Shown: positions 1 to 8,993, numbered from the stretch's first letter. The stretch is DNA of 64,000 nt from Rhodobacteraceae bacterium EhC02 (GCA_001650895.1 LXYH01000023.1:62001-126000); one strand, 5' to 3'. Numbers and translations are program-made. The notes: generated by a model not told the origin, from the letters alone.

Positions 1-706
1 GCACGATCACGCCGCCGGCGCCCTGGATCGGTTCCATGATGAAGGCCGCGATGGTGTTGGCCCCCTGGAATGCGATCTCGTCCTCCATCGCGGCGGCGAT
101 GTTCTGGGCCAGTTTCGCGCCATCCGACTCGTTGAACGGGTTGCGATAGGTATAGGGGCTGGGCAGGTGGAAGCAGCCCGGCAGCATCGGCTCGTAATTC
201 AGGCGGAAGCGGTTGTTGCCATTCACCGATGCCCCGCCGAAATGGGTGCCGTGGTAGCCTTTCTTGAGGCTGAGAAACTTGGTCCGTGTCGGCTCTCCGC
301 GCAGGCGGTGATACTGACGCGACAACCGCAGGCAGGTTTCCACCGAATCCGACCCACCCGAGGTGAAGAAGGCGCGCACCATGCCGTCGGCTTCGAAGAA
401 TTCGCGCACCATGTAGGACGCCTCGATCGCGGTCGGGTTGGTTGTGCCGCCAAAGGCCGAGTAATAGGGCAGATCGTAAAGCTGCCTGGCGATGGCATCC
501 TTGACCGCGTTGTTGGAATAGCCAAGGTTCACGCACCACAGCCCGCCGACGGCATCCACAACCTTGTGGCCGTCGATGTCGACGATATGCACGCCCTCGG
601 CCCCCTTGATGATCGTGGGGGTGTTGTTCTGCAGGTCGCCGGGGTGACCCATCGGATGCCACAGATGGCGGGCATTGTTCTCTTTCAGGAAGTTGTCGTC
701 TTTCAT
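1..706 (-). CDS. Class III (omega) aminotransferase, 3'-truncated by window edge
   Basis: PLP-dependent class III aminotransferase. About 235 N-terminal residues are visible and the reading frame stays open to base 1, so the gene continues outside the window. Seen: the cofactor-phosphate motif SGGSDSVE, the KGYHGTHFGG stretch and EPIQGAGG near the edge, all typical of fold-type I omega-amino acid:pyruvate transaminases. The catalytic lysine lies beyond the window. The start at 706 is supported by GGAGGGC 8 bases upstream. It diverges from a glutamine synthetase-like/aldehyde dehydrogenase/alcohol dehydrogenase operon, which suggests transamination of putrescine or another diamine or omega-amino acid (SpuC-like). 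The exact substrate is inference. Confidence 0.85.
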   Translation of the reverse strand, partial: MKDDNFLKENNARHLWHPMGHPGDLQNNTPTIIKGAEGVHIVDIDGHKVVDAVGGLWCVNLGYSNNAVKDAIARQLYDLPYYSAFGGTTNPTAIEASYMVREFFEADGMVRAFFTSGGSDSVETCLRLSRQYHRLRGEPTRTKFLSLKKGYHGTHFGGASVNGNNRFRLNYEPMLPGCFHLPSPYTYRNPFNESDGAKLAQNIAAAMEDEIAFQGANTIAAFIMEPIQGAGGVIV

Positions 707-738
707 GGGCGCAGCCCTCCGAGTCGCAGCGTGAGAAT

Positions 739-752
739 GATTTGATCAAATC
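739..752. promoter_or_regulatory. 14-bp perfect palindrome, candidate operator
   Basis: GATTTGATCAAATC is a perfect 14-bp palindrome in the divergent intergenic region, 33 bases upstream of the aminotransferase start and about 117 bases upstream of the glutamine synthetase-like gene. Its form (TTGATCAA core) resembles operators of GntR/FCD-type regulators. No regulator gene lies next to it in this window, so the assignment is inference. Confidence 0.45.
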
Positions 753-868
753 TGGCACCGCCCTGCGCAACTGTCCATAGACAGCAAGGTGACAGCCAGA
801 AGCATCGTTGACAGCTTCAAGACCATGGCACAGGCTTTGCCGCGAAGGATATGGGGAAAGGGCATGCC

Positions 869-2233
869 ATGGCGGGATTGATGACATTCGAGGGGCTGAA
901 ATCCGCCGTGGCCGGAGGCACTGTGGACACTGTGTTGGCCTGCATCGTCGACATGCAGGGCCGGTTGCAGGGAAAGCGGTTCGTGGCGCAGCATTTCGTG
1001 GACAGCGCCTGGCAGGAAACGCATTGCTGCAACTACCTGCTGGCAACGGATCTGGCGATGGCCACACCTGACGGCTATGCCTCGACCAGTTGGCAGGCAG
1101 GTTACGGCGACTACATGATGAAGCCGGATCTGGGCACGATCCGCCCGATGCCATGGCTGGAGGGCACGGTGATGGTGATGTGCGACATCATGGATCACCA
1201 TGGCCATCACGAGATTTCCCATTCGCCCCGCGCCATGCTGAAGCGGCAGATTGCCCGCGTCGAGGCACTGGGCCTGACCCCGATCATGGCGACAGAGCTG
1301 GAGTTTTTCCTGTTCGCCCGGTCCTTCAAGCAGATCGCGGCATCGGGCTTCCGTGACCTGGAACCGATCAGCGACTACAACGAGGATTACAGTATCCTTC
1401 AGACCAGCCGCGAAGAACATGTGATGCGGCCCCTGCGCAACCATCTTTATGCGGCAGGCATCCCGGTCGAAAACTCCAAGGGCGAGGCCGAGGCGGGGCA
1501 GGAAGAGCTGAACATCCGCTATGCGCCCGCGATGGACACGGCCGATCACCACACCATCGCCAAGCATGCCGCCAAGGAGATCGCGGATCAGCAGGGGCAC
1601 GCGGCCAGCTTTTTGCCGAAATGGCATCAGGACCGCGTGGGAAGTTCATCCCATGTGCATCAGTCGCTATGGAGGGACGGTGAAAATGCGTTCTTCGATC
1701 CGGATGCCGAATTCGGCATGTCGGAGCTGATGCGCAAATACATGGCCGGACTGATCCGCTACGCGCCCGACATGACCGTGTTCATGGCCCCCTATATCAA
1801 CAGCTACAAACGGTTCTCCAAGGCGACATTCGCGCCGACCAAGACGGTCTGGTCGGTGGACAACCGGACCGCAGGCTTCCGCCTGTGCGGCGAGGGCAGC
1901 AAGGCAATCCGCGTGGAATGCCGTATCCCCGGTTCGGACATGAATCCCTATGTGGCGATGGCCGCCATGCTGGCCGCAGGTCTGGCCGGTATCGAGGAAG
2001 GGCTTGACCTGCAGCGTCCGACCACGGGCGACATCTACCAGGCGGCGCAGGGGGGCGAGATACCCAAGACCCTGCGCGATGCGGTGGACACGCTGCGCCA
2101 TTCGAAAATGCTGCGGGCCGCGATGGGCGATGATGTGATCGACCACTACACCCGCGCCGCCCTGTGGGAGATCGAAGACTTCGACCGCGTGGTGACCGAT
2201 TACGAAATCGCCCGTGGCTTTGAGAGGGCCTGA
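869..2233 (+). CDS. Glutamine synthetase family protein (gamma-glutamylpolyamine synthetase-like)
   Basis: GS-fold ATP-dependent ligase of about 454 aa, likely joining glutamate to an amine, as PuuA does with putrescine. Seen: the metal-ligand motif TELEFFLF near residue 143, GQEELN near 210, GSSSHVHQSL near 260 (equivalent of the GS GSGMHxHxS motif) and the C-terminal NRTAGFR...RVECRIPGSDMNPY block that binds ATP and glutamate. A start at 851 is also open, but the purine-rich GGGGAAAGG sits at proper distance only from the ATG at 869. It is the first gene of an operon with aldehyde and alcohol dehydrogenases. Family certain; amine substrate inferred from neighbours. Confidence 0.87.
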   Translation: MAGLMTFEGLKSAVAGGTVDTVLACIVDMQGRLQGKRFVAQHFVDSAWQETHCCNYLLATDLAMATPDGYASTSWQAGYGDYMMKPDLGTIRPMPWLEGTVMVMCDIMDHHGHHEISHSPRAMLKRQIARVEALGLTPIMATELEFFLFARSFKQIAASGFRDLEPISDYNEDYSILQTSREEHVMRPLRNHLYAAGIPVENSKGEAEAGQEELNIRYAPAMDTADHHTIAKHAAKEIADQQGHAASFLPKWHQDRVGSSSHVHQSLWRDGENAFFDPDAEFGMSELMRKYMAGLIRYAPDMTVFMAPYINSYKRFSKATFAPTKTVWSVDNRTAGFRLCGEGSKAIRVECRIPGSDMNPYVAMAAMLAAGLAGIEEGLDLQRPTTGDIYQAAQGGEIPKTLRDAVDTLRHSKMLRAAMGDDVIDHYTRAALWEIEDFDRVVTDYEIARGFERA

Positions 2234-2239
2234 CCCCGG

Positions 2240-3622
2240 ATGACCAACATGATCAGATGTATCTCGCCGATCGACGGATCGGTCTATGTCGAACGGCCTG
2301 CGCTGTCATTGGATGCTGCACATGCCGCCGCCGCGCGCGCCCGCGCCGCGCAAAAAGCCTGGGCTGCACGCCCCTTGTCAGAGCGGATCGCGCTGGTGCT
2401 GAAGGCGGTGGACCATGTGGGTGCGATGAATGACGTGATCGTGCCCGAACTTGCGCATCAGATGGGCCGGCCCGTGCGCTATGGTGGTGAATTTCGCGGC
2501 TTCAACGAGCGTGCGCAATACATGGCCGAGATCGCGCAGACCGCCCTTGCCCCGATCGTTCTGGAAGACAGCGCCGCCTTCCGCCGCCACATCGCGCGCG
2601 AGGCGCATGGCGTGGTTCTGGTGATCGCGCCGTGGAACTATCCCTACATGACGGCCATCAACACCGTCGCCCCCGCGCTGATCGCGGGCAATACGGTGGT
2701 GCTGAAACACGCCAGCCAGACCCTGATGGTGGGCGAGCGGATGGCGCAGGCCTTCCACGCCGCTGGTATCCCCACAGATGTGTTCCAGAACATCGTTCTG
2801 GATCACGATACGACATCCGCGCTGATCGCGGGGCGGGCCTTTGACTTCGTGAACTTCACCGGATCGGTGGAAGGCGGTCGCGCCATCGAGCGCGCGGCGG
2901 CAGGCACCTTCACAGGGCTGGGGCTGGAACTGGGCGGCAAGGACCCCGGCTATGTGATGGAAGACGCCGATCTGGATGCTGCCGTCGATACGCTGATGGA
3001 TGCGGCGATGTTCAACTCGGGTCAATGCTGTTGCGGGATCGAACGGATCTATGTGCACGACAGCCTGTTCGACGCATTCGTGGAAAAATCCGTGGCGCTG
3101 GTGTCGGGCTACAAGCTGGGTAACCCGCTGGAGGCCGATACAACCCTCGGGCCGATGGCGCAGGTGCGCTTTGCCGATCTGGTGCGCGCCCAGACCGCCG
3201 AGGCTGTGGCGGCCGGTGCCAAGGCCCTGATCGACCCCGCGCTTTTTCCGCAGGACGGCGGCGCCTACCTGATGCCGCAGATCCTGATCAACGTGGATCA
3301 TTCCATGCGCGTGATGCGCGAGGAAAGCTTTGGTCCCGTGGTCGGCATCATGCCCGTCAAGGATGATGCCGAGGCGCTGCGCCTGATGAATGACAGCGAC
3401 TATGGCCTGACCGCATCCCTCTGGACGGCGGATGTTGACCGCGCCGAACGCTTGGGCGCGCAGATCGAAACCGGCACGGTGTTCCTGAACCGGGCCGATT
3501 ACCTTGACCCCGGCTTGTGCTGGACAGGCTGCAAGGATACCGGACGCGGCGGCGGGCTGTCGGTGATCGGCTATCACAACCTGACCCGCCCGAAATCATA
3601 CCACCTGAGGAAACAGCAATGA
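2240..3622 (+). CDS. NAD(P)-dependent aldehyde dehydrogenase
   Basis: Aldehyde dehydrogenase of 460 aa, the usual family length. Seen: oxyanion-hole Asn in PWNYP (N133), general-base Glu in LELGGKDP (E230), and the nucleophilic cysteine in the unusual triple-Cys stretch GQCCCG (residues 261-266). It begins 6 bases after the glutamine synthetase-like gene and shares an ATGA overlap with the next gene, so the three are translationally coupled. In the putative polyamine pathway it would oxidise an aminoaldehyde or gamma-glutamyl-aldehyde to the acid, like PuuC. The specific substrate is inferred. Confidence 0.92.
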   Translation: MTNMIRCISPIDGSVYVERPALSLDAAHAAAARARAAQKAWAARPLSERIALVLKAVDHVGAMNDVIVPELAHQMGRPVRYGGEFRGFNERAQYMAEIAQTALAPIVLEDSAAFRRHIAREAHGVVLVIAPWNYPYMTAINTVAPALIAGNTVVLKHASQTLMVGERMAQAFHAAGIPTDVFQNIVLDHDTTSALIAGRAFDFVNFTGSVEGGRAIERAAAGTFTGLGLELGGKDPGYVMEDADLDAAVDTLMDAAMFNSGQCCCGIERIYVHDSLFDAFVEKSVALVSGYKLGNPLEADTTLGPMAQVRFADLVRAQTAEAVAAGAKALIDPALFPQDGGAYLMPQILINVDHSMRVMREESFGPVVGIMPVKDDAEALRLMNDSDYGLTASLWTADVDRAERLGAQIETGTVFLNRADYLDPGLCWTGCKDTGRGGGLSVIGYHNLTRPKSYHLRKQQ

Positions 3623-4764
3623 CCCTGCGTGCCAACTGGTCCTATCCGACTGCCATCCGCTTTGGTGCGGGCCGTATCGCCGAACTGGCCGAGGCCTGTG
3701 CTGCGGCAGGTATCAAGAAACCCCTGCTTGTGACCGACAAGGGGCTGGCCAGCCTGCCCATTACCGCCGCTGCACTGGACCTGATGGATGCCGCCGGTCT
3801 GGGCCGGGCGATGTTTGCGGATGTCGATCCGAACCCGACCGAGATCAACCTGGCCGCCGGTGTTGCCGCCTACAAGGCGGGCGGGCATGACGGGGTCATC
3901 GCCTTTGGCGGCGGGTCGGGCCTTGATCTGGGCAAGGCGGTGGCCTTCATGGCCGGACAGACCCGCCCGGTCTGGGATTACGAGGATATCGGCGACTGGT
4001 GGACCCGCGCCGATCCCGCCGCCATCGCACCCATCGTGGCCGTGCCGACAACAGCAGGCACCGGGTCCGAGGTGGGCCGCGCCTCGGTCCTGACCAATTC
4101 GGTCACGCATGAGAAAAAGATCATCTTTCACCCCAAGATCCTGCCAACGGTCGTGATCTGCGATCCCGAACTGACCGTGGGGATGCCGAAGGCGATCACG
4201 GCAGGCACCGGCATGGATGCTTTCGCCCATTGTCTTGAGGCATATTGTTCGCCGCATTTCCATCCGATGAGCGCAGGCATCGCGCTGGAGGGGATGCGTC
4301 TGGTCAAGGACTTCCTGCCGCGCGCCTATGCGGATGGCACGGATATCGAGGCGCGGGGCCAGATGATGGCGGCAGCGGCGATGGGTGCAGTCGCCTTTCA
4401 GAAGGGGCTTGGTGCGATCCATGCGCTCAGCCATCCGATCGGGGCGGTGCATAATACGCATCACGGCACCACGAATGCGGTGGTGATGCAGCCCGTGCTG
4501 CGCTTCAACCGCGCCGCGATCGAGGGGCGGATCGCGCAGGCGGCAGCCTATCTTGGTATCGAGGGTGGGTTCGACGGGTTTTATGCCTTTGTCGGTGAGC
4601 TGAACACCACTCTGGGCATTCCCGCCAATCTGACCGCTCTGGGCGTCACGAACCCCGATCTTGACGCGCTGACCGCATCCGCCCTGCAAGACCCCAGCAC
4701 CGGGGGCAACCCGGTCGAGATGACGGCGGCGAACACCCGCAAGCTGCTTGAGGATTGCCTCTGA
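3619..4764 (+). CDS. Iron-containing alcohol dehydrogenase
   Basis: Group III Fe-dependent alcohol dehydrogenase, about 381 aa. Seen: nucleotide-binding GGGSGLDLGKA near residue 98, the TTAGTGSEV block, metal ligands in GTGMDAFAHCLEAY and the HPIGAVHNTHHG stretch. The ATG at 3619 overlaps the aldehyde dehydrogenase stop (ATGA) and has GAGGAAA upstream; the open frame extends further 5' but only within the upstream gene. Likely partner of the aldehyde dehydrogenase in aldehyde/alcohol interconversion during amine breakdown. It ends the operon. Confidence 0.92.
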   Translation: MTLRANWSYPTAIRFGAGRIAELAEACAAAGIKKPLLVTDKGLASLPITAAALDLMDAAGLGRAMFADVDPNPTEINLAAGVAAYKAGGHDGVIAFGGGSGLDLGKAVAFMAGQTRPVWDYEDIGDWWTRADPAAIAPIVAVPTTAGTGSEVGRASVLTNSVTHEKKIIFHPKILPTVVICDPELTVGMPKAITAGTGMDAFAHCLEAYCSPHFHPMSAGIALEGMRLVKDFLPRAYADGTDIEARGQMMAAAAMGAVAFQKGLGAIHALSHPIGAVHNTHHGTTNAVVMQPVLRFNRAAIEGRIAQAAAYLGIEGGFDGFYAFVGELNTTLGIPANLTALGVTNPDLDALTASALQDPSTGGNPVEMTAANTRKLLEDCL

Positions 4765-4777
4765 CCCGTGGGAAAAA

Positions 4778-4802
4778 CGGGGGCGCGTGTTTTGCGCCCC
4801 CG
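4778..4802 (-). terminator. Intrinsic terminator of the permease gene
   Basis: Perfect 9-bp stem (CGGGGGCGC / GCGCCCCCG) with a 7-nt loop, followed on the minus strand by TTTTT. It lies between the convergent alcohol dehydrogenase and permease genes. On the plus strand there is no T-tract, so it best serves the minus-strand ureide operon. Confidence 0.7.
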
Positions 4803-4813
4803 GTCACGTTCCT

Positions 4814-6163
4814 TTATTCGACGTCTTCCGGCAACACGAGGTTGAGGATGATCGACAGGCCCGCCGCAGGCAGAAGGCCCGAGGTCAGCAGGATCTGAAG
4901 CGTCTTCGGCAGATGTTGCAGCGCGGTCGGTTCCAGCTGCAGGCCAAGGCCCACGGACAGCGACACGGCGAAGATCACCATGTTGCGGCGGTTCCACGTG
5001 ACATCCGACAGCATGTTCACGCCTGCCGCGCAGACCATTCCGAACATCACGATCACACCGCCGCCCAGCACGTTGATCGGCACGGTCGCGATGATGGCCC
5101 CGAATTTGGGCACAAGGCCGCAAAGGATCAGGAAGATTGCGCCGATGGTCACGACATGGCGGCTCATGACGCCAGTCATGCTGATCAGGCCGACGTTCTG
5201 GCTGAAGGATGTGTTGGGCAATCCGCCGAAGATACCCGCCACGGCCGTGCCGATCCCGTCGGCATAGGTCGCGCCCTGGATTTCGGTATCGGTCGCTTCA
5301 CGCCCGGCGCCGCCCTTGCAGATGCCCGACACGTCGCCCACCGTTTCGATGGCCGAGATCACGGCCATGAAGCACATGCCGATGATGATGGCGGTGTTGA
5401 ACTCGACCCCCCATTTGAACGGTGTCGGGAATTCGAACATCGAGGCGCGCGCCACGTTTCCGAAATTCACTTGTCCCATCGCATAGGCCACGGCGTAGCC
5501 CGCGATCAGGCCTATCAGGACAGCGGCGACCGACATCATCCCGCGCGTGAAGAACTTGAGCGCGAGGGTGACCACGATCACCACAAGTGCGGGTGTCCAC
5601 ATGGCCAGCGAGCCGAATTCGGGCTTGCCCAAGAGCGGCACGCCACCTGCGGCATACTGGATGCCGACCTTGACCAGCGCGAGACCGATCATCAGCACGA
5701 TCAGGCCGGTGACCAGCGGTGGCAGGGCAAAGCGCAGCCGCCCGATGAAAGTGCCAAGGAAGGTATGGAACAGACCGCCGATGATGATGCCGGTCATCAG
5801 ACCGGCCAGCCCGGCGGTGCCTTGGCCTGCCACGGCGGGGATCATGACCGGCAGAAAGGCGAAGGATGTGCCCTGCACGATGGGCAGTCGCGCACCCACG
5901 GGGCCAAAGCCGATGGTCTGGAACAGCGTGGCGATGCCGGCGAACAGCATCGACATCTGGATCATGTAGATCATGTTCGGAAAATCGGGCGAGTTCGAGC
6001 CAAAGCCGAAGCCTGCCGCGCCCGCGACGATGATCGCCGGTGTGACGTTCGACACGAACATCGCCAGCACATGCTGGATACCCAGCGGCACGGCCTTGGC
6101 CAGTGCGGGTGTATAGTTGGGGTCGCGCAATTCTTCTGCGGTACCCAGCGAGGTGTCAGCCAT
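4814..6163 (-). CDS. NCS2 family purine (xanthine/urate) permease
   Basis: Nucleobase:cation symporter-2 family membrane protein, 449 aa, with about 12-14 hydrophobic segments. Seen: an N-terminal QHVLAMFVSNVTP segment and the family signature FGGLPNTSFSQNVGLIS followed by TGVMSR. The start at 6163 is chosen for its AAGGAGAC ribosome site; the frame extends further upstream without support. It lies downstream of allA, allE and the puuE-uraD fusion on the same strand, so uptake of urate, xanthine or a related purine is the likely job. UacT/PbuX-type specificity cannot be separated from sequence alone. Confidence 0.9.
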   Translation of the reverse strand: MADTSLGTAEELRDPNYTPALAKAVPLGIQHVLAMFVSNVTPAIIVAGAAGFGFGSNSPDFPNMIYMIQMSMLFAGIATLFQTIGFGPVGARLPIVQGTSFAFLPVMIPAVAGQGTAGLAGLMTGIIIGGLFHTFLGTFIGRLRFALPPLVTGLIVLMIGLALVKVGIQYAAGGVPLLGKPEFGSLAMWTPALVVIVVTLALKFFTRGMMSVAAVLIGLIAGYAVAYAMGQVNFGNVARASMFEFPTPFKWGVEFNTAIIIGMCFMAVISAIETVGDVSGICKGGAGREATDTEIQGATYADGIGTAVAGIFGGLPNTSFSQNVGLISMTGVMSRHVVTIGAIFLILCGLVPKFGAIIATVPINVLGGGVIVMFGMVCAAGVNMLSDVTWNRRNMVIFAVSLSVGLGLQLEPTALQHLPKTLQILLTSGLLPAAGLSIILNLVLPEDVE

Positions 6164-6221
6164 CCCTGAAGTCTCCTTTTGGTGTGTAGGTGGATTGGCC
6201 CTCTTGGCGGGGCCTTGCTGT

Positions 6222-6710
6222 TCAGCGCGTGATGGTGCGAGGCACCTCAAGCGGGAATTCCTGTAGGTTCGGCGTGGCGCCGATCCGGTCGATGACGGCG
6301 AAAAGGCCGGGGGCGTGCAGCGGGGTCAGCACGCCATGCCATGTGCCGCGATGCAGGTTGATGCCTTGGCCGGGGGCGGCGATGAAGGCGGCGATCCGGC
6401 CCGGCTGGCCTGCGTCATCATCCGCCACGATCACCAGCCATTCGGTCATGCTCATCGGGATGAAGGCCTGCGATCCTTCGGGGTGTCGTTCCAGCAGGTC
6501 GAAGGTATAAGGCAGGCTGCGGGGTTCTGCCTTGAAGATGCTGATGCCGGGGCGCCCCTCGGGCCCGAAATCCAGCTGTGCGCGGTCATGCCAGCGACCG
6601 CAGAAGCCTTGGTTGATGATACGATCGGGCTGACCCTCTGTCTGCAATACGTCACCGTATGGTTCGAAGTCCTGCGCCGTCAGGGGGCGTGCCGTGATCG
6701 TGGTCTGCAT
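6222..6710 (-). CDS. allA: Ureidoglycolate lyase
   Basis: Cytosolic enzyme of 162 aa that splits (S)-ureidoglycolate to glyoxylate and urea, the last step of ureide breakdown. Length and sequence match AllA: the N-terminal DFEPYGDV, GRWHDRAQLD and the cupin-like stretch HRGTWHGVLTPL with FAVIDR. A strong GGAGG ribosome site precedes the ATG at 6710. It lies 61 bases after allE and 58 bases before the permease in an apparent four-gene operon. Confidence 0.93.
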   Translation of the reverse strand: MQTTITARPLTAQDFEPYGDVLQTEGQPDRIINQGFCGRWHDRAQLDFGPEGRPGISIFKAEPRSLPYTFDLLERHPEGSQAFIPMSMTEWLVIVADDDAGQPGRIAAFIAAPGQGINLHRGTWHGVLTPLHAPGLFAVIDRIGATPNLQEFPLEVPRTITR

Positions 6711-6771
6711 AGGGGCCTCCTGTGGTGGGCTGACGGGTCTGTCGTGTATTGCGGGAGCGATGAAGTGGCGG

Positions 6772-7584
6772 TCAGAGCGTCAATGACACGTGGCGGTTCA
6801 CATCCTTGTAGAGCAGGTAGCGGAAATCCTCGGTTCCGGTGGCGACGCAGGCCTGCGGGCAGAAGGCGCGCAGCCACATGAAGTCGCCGGGGCCGACCTC
6901 GACCCAGTCGGTGTTCAGCAGGTAACGCGCAGTGCCTTGCAGCACGTAAAGCCCGTGTTCCATTACATGGGTTTCGGCAAAGGGGATCAGGCCGCCGGGT
7001 TTGAAGGTGACGATGTTCATGTGCATGTCATGGCGCAGGTCACTGGGTTCGACGAAACGGGTCGTGCCCCATTTGTCTGTGCCGGGCATCCAGTTGACGG
7101 GCGTTCCCTGATCCGACGTCACGAAAGCCGTGGGCCGGTCGATCCCCTCTGCGGGTTCGTACCGTTTGCGGATCCAGTGGAATTGCAGCGGCGCATCACC
7201 GGGATTGGTCAACGCCCAGGTGGCGCCTGCGGGGATATAGGCATAGCCGCCCGCTGTCAGGTTATGGGATGTGCCGTCGATGGTCAGGCGCATTTGCCCA
7301 TTGGCGACAAGGATGGTGGCCTGTGCGCCCTGATCCGGTTCGGGCCTGTCGGTGCCACCGCCCGGTGCCACTTCGACCGCGTATTGGGCGAAGGTTTCGG
7401 CAAAGCCCGACAGGGGCCGCGCGATGATCCAGACGCGGGTGCCGGTCCATCCCGGCAGATAGCTGGTGACGATGTCGCGCATCGTATTGGCCGGGATGAA
7501 GGCATAGGCCGTGGTAAAGACGGCCTTGCCGTCTGGCATCACATCCTGTCCGGGCAGGCCGCCGGGGGGAAAGGCATAGGTCAC
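6772..7584 (-). CDS. allE: (S)-ureidoglycine aminohydrolase
   Basis: Bicupin enzyme of 270 aa that converts (S)-ureidoglycine to (S)-ureidoglycolate and ammonia. Two cupin halves are visible: the first around GGYAYIPAGATW (residues ~110-121), the second around the metal-site stretch TFKPGGLIPFAETHVMEHGLYVLQG (abbreviated here as GGLIPFAETHVMEHG). The start is GTG, overlapping the stop of the upstream fusion gene as GTGA. Its product feeds AllA directly downstream. Length and architecture agree with E. coli AllE. Confidence 0.9.
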   Translation of the reverse strand: MTYAFPPGGLPGQDVMPDGKAVFTTAYAFIPANTMRDIVTSYLPGWTGTRVWIIARPLSGFAETFAQYAVEVAPGGGTDRPEPDQGAQATILVANGQMRLTIDGTSHNLTAGGYAYIPAGATWALTNPGDAPLQFHWIRKRYEPAEGIDRPTAFVTSDQGTPVNWMPGTDKWGTTRFVEPSDLRHDMHMNIVTFKPGGLIPFAETHVMEHGLYVLQGTARYLLNTDWVEVGPGDFMWLRAFCPQACVATGTEDFRYLLYKDVNRHVSLTL

Positions 7585-8993
7585 AGCATATCCTCGAGTC
7601 TCAGGCGCGCGATCCGTTCGACCTGCGCGCAGGCGGTGGCGAATTCGGTGGTGCGGTCGTTGTTCAGCCGTGCCTCGAACGCGGCCAGGATGCTGGCCTT
7701 GGTATTGTCGCGCACGGCGATGATGAAGGGAAAGCCGTGCCGCGCCACATAGGCGGTGTTCAGTTCCGTGAAGCGCGCGCGCTCGGCATCCGTCAGGGCA
7801 TCAAGGCCCGCGCTGGCCTGTTCGGCGGTCGATTCGGCGGTCAGCCGTTTTGCGGCGGCCAGTTTGCCCGCCAGATCCGGGTGTGCGGTCAGCACGCCCA
7901 GACGCTCGGCCTCGGAGGCAGAGCGGAACATGCGGGCCAGCGCGTTGTGCAAGCCTGCGGGCGTGTCATGGGCGGGGCCAAGCTCCAGTCCCCAGGCGCG
8001 TTCCGCAATCCAGGGGGAATGTTCGAAGATGCCGCCGAAGCGGGCCACGAAATCGGCCTTTTCCATCTGGCTGGGACGGATACGCCGCCGGTGTGGATGG
8101 GTGGCGGCCCAGTGATGCGCGATGTCGATGCGACGCGGGCACCAGACGCCATCAAAGCCAGCGATATAGTCGATGAAACGCTTGAGCCCGGCGATCTTGC
8201 CCGGCCGTCCGATCAGGCGGCAATGCAGGCCCACGGACATCATCGCGGGGTGGCCATCCGATCCTTCGGCATAGAGCGTGTCGAAGGCATCCTTGAGGTA
8301 GTCGAAGAACTGACCGCCGGTGGTATAGCCGGGGGCCGTGGCAAAGCGCATGTCATTGGCTTCGAGCGTGTAGGGGATGATCAACTGGTCGCGATCCCCG
8401 ACCTCAAGCCAATAAGGCAGATCGTCGTCATAAGTGTCGCTGATCCAGTCGAAACCGCCTTCTTCCGCGACCAGCCGCACGGTATTGGCCGAACAGCGCC
8501 CGGTGTACCAGCCACGTGGCCGGGTTCCCACGACTTCGGCATGCAGGCGGATCGCTTCGGCGATGGCGGCGCGTTCCTCGTCCTCGGGCATGTCGCGGTG
8601 ATCGACCCATTTCAAGCCGTGGCTGGCGATTTCCCAACCGGCGGTTTTCATCGCCTCGACCTGTTCGGGGCTGCGCGCCAGCGCTGAGGCCACGCCGTAA
8701 ACGGTTACGGGGATCTGCGCGCCCGTGAACAATCTGTGCAGCCGCCAGAACCCGGCCCGCGCGCCGTATTCATAGATGGATTCCATGTTCCAGTGGCGCA
8801 TGCCCGGCCATGGTGCGGCCCCGGCGATATCGGACAGGAAGGCCTCGGACGCGGCATCGCCATGCAGGATGCAGTTCTCGCCGCCCTCTTCGTAGTTCAG
8901 CACGAACTGTACCGCGACCTTGGCGCCACCCGGCCATTGGGCTTGCGGCGGCTGTGCGCCATAACCGATCATGTTGCGTGGGTAACGGTTCAT
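7581..8993 (-). CDS. PuuE-type allantoinase fused to OHCU decarboxylase (UraD)
   Basis: Two-domain protein, about 470 aa. Residues ~1-300 are a polysaccharide-deacetylase-fold allantoinase (PuuE type): GYGAQPP, YEYGARAGFWRL, EIASHGLKW and GWYTGR are seen. Residues ~305-470 are OHCU decarboxylase: FEHSPWIAERAW, the catalytic-His motif TAHPDLAGKLA and HGFPFIIAV. The enzyme would decarboxylate OHCU to S-allantoin and then open the ring to allantoate. The start at 8993 is preferred over 9017 because GAGGACC sits just upstream. It is the first gene of the ureide operon and diverges from uraH, the preceding step. Confidence 0.92.
   Translation of the reverse strand: MNRYPRNMIGYGAQPPQAQWPGGAKVAVQFVLNYEEGGENCILHGDAASEAFLSDIAGAAPWPGMRHWNMESIYEYGARAGFWRLHRLFTGAQIPVTVYGVASALARSPEQVEAMKTAGWEIASHGLKWVDHRDMPEDEERAAIAEAIRLHAEVVGTRPRGWYTGRCSANTVRLVAEEGGFDWISDTYDDDLPYWLEVGDRDQLIIPYTLEANDMRFATAPGYTTGGQFFDYLKDAFDTLYAEGSDGHPAMMSVGLHCRLIGRPGKIAGLKRFIDYIAGFDGVWCPRRIDIAHHWAATHPHRRRIRPSQMEKADFVARFGGIFEHSPWIAERAWGLELGPAHDTPAGLHNALARMFRSASEAERLGVLTAHPDLAGKLAAAKRLTAESTAEQASAGLDALTDAERARFTELNTAYVARHGFPFIIAVRDNTKASILAAFEARLNNDRTTEFATACAQVERIARLRLEDML

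Noticed and set aside
2378-3577. 399-codon minus-strand open frame
   Set aside because: Antisense shadow of the aldehyde dehydrogenase, which has all family motifs.
4748-6169. 473-codon plus-strand open frame
   Set aside because: Antisense shadow of the NCS2 permease; low-complexity His/Asp/Gln-rich translation and no ribosome site.
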